Of a stretch of DNA of 64,000 nucleotides, positions 37,347-46,083 are shown piece by piece. This stretch comes from Planctomycetota bacterium (lineage in GTDB: Bacteria; Planctomycetota; UBA1135; UBA2386), in NCBI GenBank assembly GCA_020638695.1, contig JACKIB010000002.1, positions 186,001 to 250,000 of the forward strand. Direction: 5' to 3'. Both the position numbers and the translations under genes were made by a program. Position 1 is the stretch's first letter. Each line of letters starts with the position of its first letter. The notes under the pieces were generated by a model that saw only the letters and a program-made list of their open reading frames with translations, was not told the origin of the DNA and did not search any database.

Positions 37347-38264
37347 ATGCGAACCCTCTCCATCGTCTGCCTGCTCGCCTGCACCGCCAACCTGTCCGCG
37401 CAGATCCCGCTCCCGAAGTTCCAGAACACCTACAGCGGGGCTGCGACGCGCGGCTTCTACTTCCAAGCACCGACCGCGCTCGTGCTCACCCACGCGCAGG
37501 TGCCCGACGAGACCAACTACGGCAAGCAGATCATCGCGATCTACAAGCTCACCTCCGCCCCGCCGGCCTACTCGCAGACGCTGGACGCCAAGCCGGCGGC
37601 CTACATCGACGAGATCCCGAGCTCGACCTGCTGGCAGCTGCCGACTCCGGTGATCTACAACAAGGGCGACTGGGTCGCGGTGATCGGTGCCTGTGGCACC
37701 ACCAGCGGCACGGTCTACAACTCGTACGGGACGGCCTCGTTCGCCAGCGAAGTGCTCGGCATGCCGATCACCCTGCAGCGCTGCGGCAGCCAGATCAACA
37801 TCGCGACGACCAAGGGCGTGCTGACCGGCACCACCAGCGGAATGTGGAGCGAGAATGCCTACCAGATCAGCCGCGTGCGGCTGACATTCGCCGGCAGCCC
37901 ATCGAGCTGCGCGCACTGCACGCCGTCGAACGGCACCGCGAGCTTGACCCTGTGCGATGACAAGCCGGCGATCTCCGGCAAGACCGCCGGCATCACCATC
38001 GCATCGAACGGCGCCAGCAACACCGCGGTCGCCTTGGCGATTGGCCTCGGTCGAGCCAACATCAACGTGCCCGGACTCGGGACGTTGTGCGCCAGTCCGA
38101 TCCCGCTGGTGGTGTACGGCCTGCCCGCAGCGGCTTCCGGTGGCACCAACTACACGTTCTCCATTCCGAACGGCTCCGCAGGCAAGATCTCGATCCAGGC
38201 CGCGCTACTCGGCGGACCGTCGCTGGCGCTGACCAACGGTCTCGAGATCGGCGTCGGAAACTGA
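37347..38264 (+). CDS. array paralogue 4: secreted protein of unknown function
   Basis: 305 residues. Signal peptide cleaved at NLSA|QIP. Domain A shares the EIPSSTCW to VIYNKGDWVAV segment and the SSCAHCTPSNGTA / LCDDKPAISGK segments almost base-for-base with copy 1. It shares the GSQINIATTKGVL segment with copy 2. Seven mature cysteines, as in copy 1. The shared module ends LALTNGLEIGVG. No convincing hairpin follows; a GC-rich imperfect stem lies just after the stop. Confidence 0.85.
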   Translation: MRTLSIVCLLACTANLSAQIPLPKFQNTYSGAATRGFYFQAPTALVLTHAQVPDETNYGKQIIAIYKLTSAPPAYSQTLDAKPAAYIDEIPSSTCWQLPTPVIYNKGDWVAVIGACGTTSGTVYNSYGTASFASEVLGMPITLQRCGSQINIATTKGVLTGTTSGMWSENAYQISRVRLTFAGSPSSCAHCTPSNGTASLTLCDDKPAISGKTAGITIASNGASNTAVALAIGLGRANINVPGLGTLCASPIPLVVYGLPAAASGGTNYTFSIPNGSAGKISIQAALLGGPSLALTNGLEIGVGN

Positions 38265-38379
38265 GCCCGACGCGCGCGGCCCGGCCGGCGCGAGTGGAGA
38301 TCGGCCGTCCAGCACGCTATGGTCCGCTGGGTCGGGAGGCGGTTCCCGGCGCACCACCCCGACTCGAATGGAGCGTTCC

Positions 38380-39375
38380 ATGAACTGGAAGGGTCGCGTT
38401 TCCACGCAATCCCCGAACCACGTGCCGCGACCCGAAGCCACTGTCGGCGCGCGAACCACGGCGACGAAACGCGCCCTGCACCTGCTGCTGGGAGTCGCGT
38501 TGCTGGCCTGCGTCGCGAAGGCACAGGTGCCGCTGCCCGCCTACACGAGCACGTTCTACGCCCCCGCGACACGCGGCTTCTACTTCCAGGCGCCGGTGAC
38601 GCTCGACCTCACCGGCCTGCAGGTGCCGGACGAGGGGGGAATGGGCGCGCAGGTGGTCGCGGTCTACCGGCTGACGTCCGCTCCGGTGCTGTTCCCGGCA
38701 ACCGTGCGCAGCCAACCGGTGTTCTTCCGCGCGGACGTGCCGACCGACCAGGTGGTACAGATCGCCACACCGATCCGCATCCAGAAGGGGGAATGGGTGG
38801 CGGTCCTCGGCGCCGCGGGCAAGACCTTCGGCTCGCTGGCCAACAGCTACGGCAGCGCGTCGTTCCCGGCGAGTGTCGCCGGGATGCCGATCACGCTGCA
38901 TCGCTGTGGCATGCAGAGCAACATCGGCAGCTCGAACGGGGTCGGCGACTTGTTCGGCGAGCCCAGCAAGGACATCGCCCGGGTACGCCTCTACGCCGCA
39001 GGCCAGGGGCAGGCGATCAAGTACGGCACCCCCGCCGGCACCAGCGAGTTGCTGCCCGACGACGCGCTGCCGCCGACGGTGGGCCGCCCGAGCGCGCTGA
39101 TCGTGCGCCCGGGCACCGCGATGAACCTCGGCGCAGTGCTGGCGGTCGGCCACCGACGCACAGCGATCCCGTTGCCGATCGGCACACTGCTGACCCATCC
39201 GTTCTACTTCGAGATCCCGCTGGGTGGGCCGCTGCCGACCACTGGCCGACAGGTGGTCCACGCGCTGTCGATCGATCCGGCGTGGATCGGCTTCCAGGTG
39301 CGTTTCCAAGCGGCGATCTTGCTGCCGAGTGGGCCGGAGCTGACCGACGGTTTGGAGTGGACCGTCGGCCGCTGA
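38380..39375 (+). CDS. array paralogue 5 (divergent): secreted protein of unknown function
   Basis: 331 residues from the ATG at 38380, favoured over 38368 because GGAG stands six bases before it. A long basic n-region precedes the hydrophobic core, cleaved at AKA|QVP. It keeps TRGFYFQAP, GLQVPDEGG, VVAVYRLTSAP, GEWVAVLGAAG and HRCGMQSNIG, but only one mature cysteine. Its C-terminal module (LAVGHRRTAIPLPIGTLLTHP ... GLEWTVGR) is recognisable yet far from copies 1-4. It is the oldest or fastest-changing member. The DUF72 gene begins at the next base after its stop. Confidence 0.82.
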   Translation: MNWKGRVSTQSPNHVPRPEATVGARTTATKRALHLLLGVALLACVAKAQVPLPAYTSTFYAPATRGFYFQAPVTLDLTGLQVPDEGGMGAQVVAVYRLTSAPVLFPATVRSQPVFFRADVPTDQVVQIATPIRIQKGEWVAVLGAAGKTFGSLANSYGSASFPASVAGMPITLHRCGMQSNIGSSNGVGDLFGEPSKDIARVRLYAAGQGQAIKYGTPAGTSELLPDDALPPTVGRPSALIVRPGTAMNLGAVLAVGHRRTAIPLPIGTLLTHPFYFEIPLGGPLPTTGRQVVHALSIDPAWIGFQVRFQAAILLPSGPELTDGLEWTVGR

Positions 39376-40083
39376 GTGCGGGTCTTCGCCGGCACCAGCG
39401 GCTATAGCTACCCGGAGTGGCGGGGTGGGTTCTACCCCGATGGCCTGGCCACCGCCGCGATGCTCGCGCACTACGCGACCCGGCTCGGCGCGGTGGAGAT
39501 CAACAACACGTTCTACCGGATGCCCAAGGGCAGTGTGGTCGCGCAGTGGGGAGCGCAGGTGCCGGAGTCGTTCCGCTTCGTGATCAAGGCGTCGCAGCGG
39601 CTGACCCACCACCAGAAGCTGCGCGAGCCCGGCGAACTGCTCGGCTACCTGTGGGGTGCGATCGGGCAGCTCGAGGACAAACTCGGCGCGGTGCTGTTCC
39701 AGTTGCCGAAGTGGGTGCACGGCGACCCCGAACTGCTGCGCGCGTGCCTGGCGGCGATCGATGGGCGCTACCGCGCCGCGTTCGAATTCCACCATCCGAG
39801 TTGGGACCGCGAAGACGTACGCGCGGCGCTGCGCGAGCACCGCGCGGTTGCCGTTGCGGTCGACCAGGACGGTGCGCCGGCGGAACCGACGCCGGAGTCG
39901 CGGACTGCCGCGTGGGGCTACGTGCGGCTGCGACGCACGAGCTACTCGGACCACGAGCTGGAGGGCTGGGTCGCGCGCATGCAGTCGGTCGGGTGGGAGG
40001 AGGTATTCGCCTTCTTCAAGCACGAAGACGCCAGCGGCCCGGCGGCGGCGGTGCGGCTGCAGGAGATCGCCAGCGCCGGCTGA
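39376..40083 (+). CDS. DUF72 family protein (YecE-like)
   Basis: 235 residues from a GTG that follows the previous stop without a gap. The DUF72 TIM-barrel signature is clear: VFAGTSGYSYPEWRGGFYP at the N terminus, AVEINNTFYRMP near 39, FRFVIKASQRLTHH near 66, LGAVLFQLP near 103 and AFEFHHPSWDRE near 135. Family function is not established. It is probably cotranscribed with array paralogue 5, an unusual pairing of a cytoplasmic protein with a secreted one. Confidence 0.9.
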   Translation: MRVFAGTSGYSYPEWRGGFYPDGLATAAMLAHYATRLGAVEINNTFYRMPKGSVVAQWGAQVPESFRFVIKASQRLTHHQKLREPGELLGYLWGAIGQLEDKLGAVLFQLPKWVHGDPELLRACLAAIDGRYRAAFEFHHPSWDREDVRAALREHRAVAVAVDQDGAPAEPTPESRTAAWGYVRLRRTSYSDHELEGWVARMQSVGWEEVFAFFKHEDASGPAAAVRLQEIASAG

Positions 40084-40177
40084 GGCTGCGCACCACTGCC
40101 AGGCGCACGCAGGGCCCGGCAGTGCCCACGCTTGCGACGCGCGGCCCTCGACCGGCGACCCCGGCCCGATTCCGCGC

Positions 40178-40183
40178 TACACT
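40178..40183 (+). promoter_or_regulatory. candidate -10 box next to a GTG start
   Basis: TACACT lies only seven bases before the GTG at 40191, so transcription would begin at or next to the start codon (leaderless mRNA). The same hexamer stands 13 bases before the bolA ATG. No -35 element is convincing. Confidence 0.3.
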
Positions 40184-40190
40184 TTCCCAC

Positions 40191-40601
40191 GTGAAGCTCG
40201 CTACCTGGACCCTACTGGCGCTCACCGCGGCGATCGCTCCCGTCGAAGACCCGGTCGACACCGACTTCGCGACCCTCTCCGGCTTCGACTTCAAGGAGGG
40301 GATGACGCTGCCGAAGGACGTCTCGAAGCTGAATGGCAAGAAGGTCAAGACCTCCGGGTTCATGACCACGGAGGACGGCAAGGACGGCGAGGTCGAGTAC
40401 TTCGTGTTGGTGAACGACGCGTGCGGTTGCGAAGGCACACCGAAGATCAACGAGATGATCTTCTGCGCCATGCCCGAGGGTAAGAAGGTCAAGATCAAGC
40501 CCGGCACGGTGTGGATCACCGGCACCCTGAGCGTCGGCGAAGAGAAGGAAGAGGGCGTGGTGGTGTCGCTCTACACCATGTCCATCGAGTCCGTGAACTG
40601 A
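40191..40601 (+). CDS. secreted DUF3299-like protein
   Basis: 136 residues from a GTG. Short signal peptide (LATWTLLALTAAIAPVED). The mature part follows the DUF3299 plan: a LNGKKVKTSGFMTT strand, EVEYFVLVNDACGC, and GTVWITGTLSVGEEKEEGVVVSLYTM. These are OB-like beta-strands with a Cys pair where family members have a conserved Cys. Periplasmic; function unknown in the family. It is followed after 7 bp by the HEAT-like gene, so the two are likely an operon. Confidence 0.65.
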   Translation: MKLATWTLLALTAAIAPVEDPVDTDFATLSGFDFKEGMTLPKDVSKLNGKKVKTSGFMTTEDGKDGEVEYFVLVNDACGCEGTPKINEMIFCAMPEGKKVKIKPGTVWITGTLSVGEEKEEGVVVSLYTMSIESVN

Positions 40602-40608
40602 GCCGGCC

Positions 40609-41802
40609 TTGCGACACCCCATCCACGCCGTCCTGGCGTCGATCCTGACCGTCGCCCCGTGCACCATCGCCGCGGCACAGACCGATCCGACCGCGCAGCG
40701 CGCCGAGGTGGACTGGTCGAAGGTCGTGCTCAAGGCGCATCGCAGCCCGCGCATCATGCTGCGCCGCGCCGCAGCCGGGAAAGTCGCGCGTGGCGGTGAT
40801 GCCGCGGCGGACGCCGTGCGTGCCTACCAGAAAGAACACGGTCGGAACGCGATCAGCCTCGAACTGGTGAGCGCCTACGTGCGCACGACCGAGGGCGGCC
40901 CGGGCACCCTCGCCCTGCTGGAGGACTGGGCGCGCGACAAGGAGTTCTATTGGCGCGCACACGCTCTCGGTGCCCTGGCGACCCGGCACAGACCGCAGCA
41001 CCGCGAACTGTTCCGCATCAGCAGCACGGACCCGGCCTGGCTGACGCGGGTGGAAGCGGCGCGCGGCCTGTGTCGACTCGGCACCGATCGCGAGGTCGTG
41101 GTGGCGATGCTGCTCGATCCGGACCCAAGAGTACGCACCCGCATCGCCGCCAGCCTTTCGGAGATCGGCGACGACCGGGCGCTGCCGACCCTGGTGGAAG
41201 CACTGCGCTGCGAGGCGCGCTACTTCGACTACGCCTGGGGCCAGCTCGGCGCCCAGACCGCGTTCACGGCACTCGCCAAACGCGCTGGCAAGCGCTTCGG
41301 CTACACCCCGGGGAAATCCGCGGCGGACAACGCCGCGGCGATCGCCGAGTTCGAGGGCTTCGCCCGGGAACGACTCGGCCCGAAGTGGGTCGAGCCGGTC
41401 AAGGCGCCGGCGGACAACACCCGATACCAGGGGGGTATCGAGATCCGATCGTGCCGTCATGGTGACCTCTTCGTACGCTGGACCGCGGACCGAACGCTGG
41501 TGTTCGGCCTGGCTCCCGGGAAGCCGCTCGAGCTGTCGGCCGCGGCGTGGAAACGGCTCTGGGCCAACCCACCGGGCGAAGGCGTGAAAGTGCACGGTCA
41601 AGCGATCGTGTGCGACTACCTCCGGGTCCTGCGCTCAGAGCCCCGAACCGACCGGAAGGTCGGCCCGGGAGCCCTGCCCGAGCCGTCCCGCGTGTTCGTG
41701 GAAGCACTCGCCGCCGTGGTCGCCGACACCGGCCGAGACGATCTCGCCTCACAGATCCTCACGCGGCTCGAGCAGTTCCGTTCGCCCCGCGGTCCCCGAT
41801 AG
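40609..41802 (+). CDS. secreted HEAT-like repeat protein
   Basis: 397 residues from a TTG, 7 bp after the DUF3299-like gene. Signal peptide cleaved at IAAA|Q. Residues about 45-215 are alpha-helical repeats of HEAT type (WRAHALGALATRHRP, VEAARGLCRLGTDREVVVAML, VRTRIAASLSEIGDDRALPTLVEAL), which usually bind proteins. Residues about 220-397 have mixed strands without a recognised motif. Probably periplasmic. It ends 10 bp before the GlmS-like gene. Confidence 0.7.
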   Translation: MRHPIHAVLASILTVAPCTIAAAQTDPTAQRAEVDWSKVVLKAHRSPRIMLRRAAAGKVARGGDAAADAVRAYQKEHGRNAISLELVSAYVRTTEGGPGTLALLEDWARDKEFYWRAHALGALATRHRPQHRELFRISSTDPAWLTRVEAARGLCRLGTDREVVVAMLLDPDPRVRTRIAASLSEIGDDRALPTLVEALRCEARYFDYAWGQLGAQTAFTALAKRAGKRFGYTPGKSAADNAAAIAEFEGFARERLGPKWVEPVKAPADNTRYQGGIEIRSCRHGDLFVRWTADRTLVFGLAPGKPLELSAAAWKRLWANPPGEGVKVHGQAIVCDYLRVLRSEPRTDRKVGPGALPEPSRVFVEALAAVVADTGRDDLASQILTRLEQFRSPRGPR

Positions 41803-41812
41803 GCTCCCACCC

Positions 41813-44800
41813 ATGTGCGGCATCATCGCAGTGCTGCGGCGGCGCGCCCGCCGTCCGTCGCCCCTACGCGGAAAGATCGAGGAGTGCCTGGCCCGGACGG
41901 GCGAGCTGTCGAATCAGCCACCGACCGACGGGCTGCTGGAGCAGCTGCGTGCCACCGCGGACGCACTGCGCACGTGCGAAGAGCTGCTCCGGGGCGCACC
42001 GGGCGCAGCGTTGCTGGTCCGCGACCGCGAGCTGGCCCAGGCAGTGCAGGCGAGGGTCGGCGCTTTGCAGACCACGGTCACCGAGCTGGAACGCGCGATC
42101 GACGACCACGCGCGTTCGGCACCCGGCCAGCTCGAAGCGCTCAACGCGGCCCTGATCTCGGTCAAGGACCTGGCGTGGACGCTGGGTCGCGACCGTGTCG
42201 GCACCGCCGAGATGATCCTGACGCTCGGCGGAGACGGGCTCAGCGACGCCGCGATCGAGAGCTACCATTCGATCGCCCTGGCGCTGGCGGCGCTCGACCG
42301 GATGGAAGTGCGCGGCCGCGACTCGGCCGGCGTGCAGGTGCTGGTCACCGGCCACTGCCTCGACTTGGAGGCACCGGAGGTGCGCGAACTGCTGCAGCCG
42401 GGGATCACCAACCGGTTGTTCACCGACGGCGCGGTGCGCACCCCGGACGGGCACCTGGTGTTCGTCTACAAAGCGGCCGCGGAGATCGGCGAACTCGGGG
42501 ACAACGGTCGGGCCCTGCGCCTCGCGATCCGCGAGGACGTCCTGCTGCGGATGGCCCTGTCCGGTCACGATGCCGAAGCGTCGGTGCTCGGCCACACGCG
42601 GTGGGCCAGCGTCGGCATCATCAGCCAGGCGAATGCCCACCCGATCAACCACGAAGAGACCGGCCGCGACGGGCCGTTCGTCAGTGCGGTGCTCAACGGC
42701 GACGTCGACAACTTCTTGGAGTTGAGCGAGGCCAATGGAATGTCGATCGCGCCGGAGATCACCACCGACACCAAGGTGATCCCGACGCTGGTGTCGCGCC
42801 GCCTGGCGGAAGGCGCCGAGCTGACCGAGGCATTCCGCAGCACGGTGGCGTCGTTCGTCGGTTCGGTGGCGATCGGCTGCAGCACCGCTGCGGCGCCCGA
42901 CCGCATGCACTTGGCGCTGCGCGGCAGCGGCCAGGGGGTGTTCGTCGGCCTGGCGGAGGACATGTTCCTGGTCGCGAGCGAGCCGTACGGCGTGGTCGAG
43001 GCGACCCCGATGTTCCTGCGGCTCGACGGCGAGACCCCCGGCAATCCGGACAACCCGAGCGCCAGCCAGGGGCAGATCATCGTGCTCGATCGGGAACTCG
43101 CCGGCGAAGTCGGCGGGCTGCAGCGGATCGCCTACGACGGCACACCGCTGCCGATCGGCCCCAAGGAGATCCAGCGCGCGGAGATCACCACGCGCGACAT
43201 CGACCGCGGCGACTTCCCGCACTTCCTGCTGAAGGAGATCTCCGAAGCGCCGCAGTCGTTCCGCAAGACGCTGCGCGGCAAGATCGTCGAGCAGGGTGGC
43301 GAGCGGCGCGTGCTGCTCGGTGAGGACTCCTTGCCGGCGGCGGTGCGCGACAACCTTCGGCAGGGCGCCTACCGATCGCTGTTGGTGATCGGTCAGGGTA
43401 CCGCGGCGGTGGCCGGCCAGGGCGTGGCCGCGGCGATGGCCGATGCGCTGTCGGACACCGAGATCCGGGTGCAGGCGATGCCCGCCACCGAGCTGTCGGG
43501 CTTCCACCTGCGCGACGACATGGCGGACACGTTGGTGGTGGCGATCAGCCAGTCCGGCACCACCACCGACACCAACCGCACCGTCGACTTGGTGCGCGGC
43601 CGCGGCGCCAGCGTGCTGGCGATCGTCAACCGGCGCAACAGCGACCTCACCGACAAGGCCGACGGCGTGCTCTACACCTCGGACGGCCGCGACATCGAAA
43701 TGAGCGTCGCATCGACCAAGGCGTTCTACTCGCAGATCGCCGCGGGCTTCCTGTTGGCGTTCGCCATCCGCCAGGAGGTGTGCGCCCAACCCCGTGCCGA
43801 CCAAGCGGAACTGCTGGAAGGCCTGCGGAGCTTGCCGGAGGCCATGCGCGCGGTACTCGCCCAGCAGCCGGCGATCGAGGCCGCGGCGCAACGCCACGCG
43901 CCGCAACGCCGCTATTGGGCGGTGGTCGGCAACGGCAAGAACCGGGTCGCCGCACAGGAGATCCGCATCAAGCTGTCCGAGCTCTGCTACAAGTCGATCG
44001 CTTGCGACGCCACCGAGGACAAGAAGCACATCGATCTCTCGGCCGAGCCGCTGATCCTGGTGTGTGCCTCGGGCTTGACGGGCTCGACGGCTGACGACGT
44101 AGCCAAGGAGCTCGCGATCTATCGCGCACACAAGGCCGCACCGATCCTGATCACTGCCGACGATCCGAACCGCTACCCGGCCGCGCTCGAGATCTTGCGG
44201 ATGCCCGAAGTGCACCCGTCGCTCGCGTTCATCATGTCGACGGTGGCAGGTCACCTGTTCGGCTACTACGCCGCACTGGCGATCGACGCCTCGGCACGGC
44301 CGCTGCGCCACATCCGCGCCGCGATCGAACACGTGGTCTCCGAATCGGCCAACGACGTCGGTCTGTTGCTCGAGCTCGAGCCGCTGGCCCGCCCCCATGT
44401 CGCCGAGTTCCACCAAGCGCTACAGCAGGGGCGCTACGACGGGCAGATGGAGGCGCGCACCGCGGTGCGGCTGTCGCAGCACCTCGGCTACATCACCGGC
44501 ACCAAGCCGCTGGACAGCTACCAGACCGAGACCGGCAAGGTGGGCACCCCGGCGCTGGTGGTCGAGCAGCTCACCACGGCACTGACCCGCGCGATCGAGG
44601 AACTCACCCGCCCGGTGGACGCGATCAAGCACCAGGCCAAGACAGTCACGGTTGGCATCTCTCGTTCCGACGAGGCGTTGATCACGGTCCCACTGGTGCG
44701 CGCGGTGCTCGAGGCCGGCGCGCCGCGGGACCGCATCAGCTACCGTTGCCTGCGTGCGCTGGGCTCGCTGGATCCTGCGGTGGAACGCGTCACCGGTGCG

Positions 44801-45241
44801 ACCCGCTACCGGATCTCCGGCAACGGGACCCTCGACAGCGCGACGATCCACGTGGTCGACTCGACCGGCATCGCCAAGGGCTTCGCGTCGCGCACCGCCC
44901 GCGACCCGCGGCTGCGTGGCACCAAGCACTTGGTCGCCGCCGAGCGCCAGTTGCTGGTCGCGCGCGGCCGCAGCGACGACCGCAACGTGGTGATCGTGCC
45001 CGAAGTACAGGCCGGCCGCACCACGGGACTGACGCTGCTCCATGTCGAGTTCCGCGAGCACATCACCGCGGCGGCGATGCGCGGAGTGCTCAGCGGCTAC
45101 CGCAACCGGTACTCGGCGCTCAAGGATCTGGTCAGCGAGACCGAGCCGTTGTTCGACGAGGAGCGTCTGGCCGCGTTCTCGGTCGCGGAGCTGCTGACCA
45201 CTCCGGTGCACATGCTCGCGGATCGCTGGCGGGCGCAGTAG
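41813..45241 (+). CDS. oversized GlmS-like glutamine amidotransferase/SIS-domain protein
   Basis: 1142 residues, nearly twice the roughly 610 of GlmS. The class II amidotransferase keeps Cys2 (MCGIIAV), RGRDSAGVQV, GHTRWAS, HPI, an NG oxyanion pair and TDTKVI. An approximately 110-residue helical insert (about 20-130) separates Cys2 from the rest. SIS1 has ISQSGTTTDTN near 580 and VASTKAFYSQ. SIS2 keeps the E..K..E helix (EIRIKLSELCYKS) and EDKKHID, where GlmS has GELKHGP. The usual C-terminal tail is replaced by about 300 residues after 840, with GYITGTKPLDSY and a charged helical region. It may make glucosamine-6-phosphate or a related amino sugar; substrate uncertain. First of a pair with the HD gene. 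Confidence 0.82.
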   Translation: MCGIIAVLRRRARRPSPLRGKIEECLARTGELSNQPPTDGLLEQLRATADALRTCEELLRGAPGAALLVRDRELAQAVQARVGALQTTVTELERAIDDHARSAPGQLEALNAALISVKDLAWTLGRDRVGTAEMILTLGGDGLSDAAIESYHSIALALAALDRMEVRGRDSAGVQVLVTGHCLDLEAPEVRELLQPGITNRLFTDGAVRTPDGHLVFVYKAAAEIGELGDNGRALRLAIREDVLLRMALSGHDAEASVLGHTRWASVGIISQANAHPINHEETGRDGPFVSAVLNGDVDNFLELSEANGMSIAPEITTDTKVIPTLVSRRLAEGAELTEAFRSTVASFVGSVAIGCSTAAAPDRMHLALRGSGQGVFVGLAEDMFLVASEPYGVVEATPMFLRLDGETPGNPDNPSASQGQIIVLDRELAGEVGGLQRIAYDGTPLPIGPKEIQRAEITTRDIDRGDFPHFLLKEISEAPQSFRKTLRGKIVEQGGERRVLLGEDSLPAAVRDNLRQGAYRSLLVIGQGTAAVAGQGVAAAMADALSDTEIRVQAMPATELSGFHLRDDMADTLVVAISQSGTTTDTNRTVDLVRGRGASVLAIVNRRNSDLTDKADGVLYTSDGRDIEMSVASTKAFYSQIAAGFLLAFAIRQEVCAQPRADQAELLEGLRSLPEAMRAVLAQQPAIEAAAQRHAPQRRYWAVVGNGKNRVAAQEIRIKLSELCYKSIACDATEDKKHIDLSAEPLILVCASGLTGSTADDVAKELAIYRAHKAAPILITADDPNRYPAALEILRMPEVHPSLAFIMSTVAGHLFGYYAALAIDASARPLRHIRAAIEHVVSESANDVGLLLELEPLARPHVAEFHQALQQGRYDGQMEARTAVRLSQHLGYITGTKPLDSYQTETGKVGTPALVVEQLTTALTRAIEELTRPVDAIKHQAKTVTVGISRSDEALITVPLVRAVLEAGAPRDRISYRCLRALGSLDPAVERVTGATRYRISGNGTLDSATIHVVDSTGIAKGFASRTARDPRLRGTKHLVAAERQLLVARGRSDDRNVVIVPEVQAGRTTGLTLLHVEFREHITAAAMRGVLSGYRNRYSALKDLVSETEPLFDEERLAAFSVAELLTTPVHMLADRWRAQ

Positions 45242-45252
45242 GACGGCGCGTC

Positions 45253-45804
45253 GTGCAGACACTGCTGCTGGAGCTGACCCGGCGCTACGGCGAGCCACAC
45301 CGTCACTACCACACCATCGAGCACATCGCCGACATGCTGCACCGCGGCCGCGCTCTCGCGCTGTCCGAAGAGCAGATGATGGCGATCTGGTTCCACGACG
45401 CGGTCTACGAGCCGCGCAGCGACACCAACGAAGAGGACAGCGCCAAGCTCGCGGGCGAACGGCTCGGCACGCTGGGTTGGAGCGCAGCGCGCATCGAGGT
45501 GGTCCAGCGGATCGTGCTCGACACCAAGTCCCACCGTCCGAGTTTCCCGGATGCCGAACCGGTCATCGATCTCGACATGAGCCCGCTGGCAGCCGAGCCG
45601 GCGGTCTACGAGCGCAACCGCAAGAACGTCCGGCTCGAGTACGCGCACGTGCCGGAAGCAGACTATCGGCGCGGGCTGCGCGCGTTCGCCGAATCGCTCC
45701 TCGCCTGGCCACGCATCTTCTGGACGGATTGGGGCACAGCGCTGGAAGCGCCGGCACGTCGCAATCTCGCCGACACGATCGCCAGACTCGACACCCAAAC
45801 GTGA
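45253..45804 (+). CDS. HD-domain metal-dependent phosphohydrolase-like protein
   Basis: 183 residues from a GTG, 11 bp after the GlmS-like gene. Metal ligands are His20 in HYHTIEHI with His24, and the HD pair at residues 48-49 in WFHDAVY. A Glu/Asp-rich helix (NEEDSAKLA) and a DMSPLA segment near 110 follow. The arrangement fits the predicted HD-superfamily hydrolases of about 200 residues found in many bacteria; substrate unknown. Cytoplasmic. Context suggests cotranscription with the amidotransferase, not a shared pathway. Confidence 0.82.
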   Translation: MQTLLLELTRRYGEPHRHYHTIEHIADMLHRGRALALSEEQMMAIWFHDAVYEPRSDTNEEDSAKLAGERLGTLGWSAARIEVVQRIVLDTKSHRPSFPDAEPVIDLDMSPLAAEPAVYERNRKNVRLEYAHVPEADYRRGLRAFAESLLAWPRIFWTDWGTALEAPARRNLADTIARLDTQT

Positions 45805-46083
45805 TCCCCGGCACCTCGCGGCGCGGCTCGCATCGGCGTCGTGCTCTCCCGCATCCCGGTCGCGTCCGGATTGCTACGACGATCCCGGGCGCTTCGGCTA
45901 CCGTCCCAGCCGCGCGACGCGGTCTCGCGTGAAGGCTGTCCTGTTCATCGCGAGCTGCCCGGTGTCGATCGCACGCGAGCGCTTCGAAGTCTCCCCATCA
46001 CTGCCGGAGCAGTACACTTCGCCGCGATTCGAAACACCGCGACGCAACGGTGTACTTTCGACCGCAGTGGTCACGACGATTGC

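Noticed and set aside
33545..39375. Array genes as a biosynthetic or transport operon
   Set aside because: The genes are paralogues of one secreted protein, with individual terminators after copies 1-3 and no enzyme or transporter motif.
41803..41812. glmS ribozyme upstream of the GlmS-like gene
   Set aside because: Only ten bases separate it from the preceding coding region; there is no room for the ribozyme.
41864..44416. Long minus-strand open frame opposite the GlmS-like gene
   Set aside because: Same reason: a by-product of GC-rich codon use. The plus-strand protein has conserved catalytic motifs.
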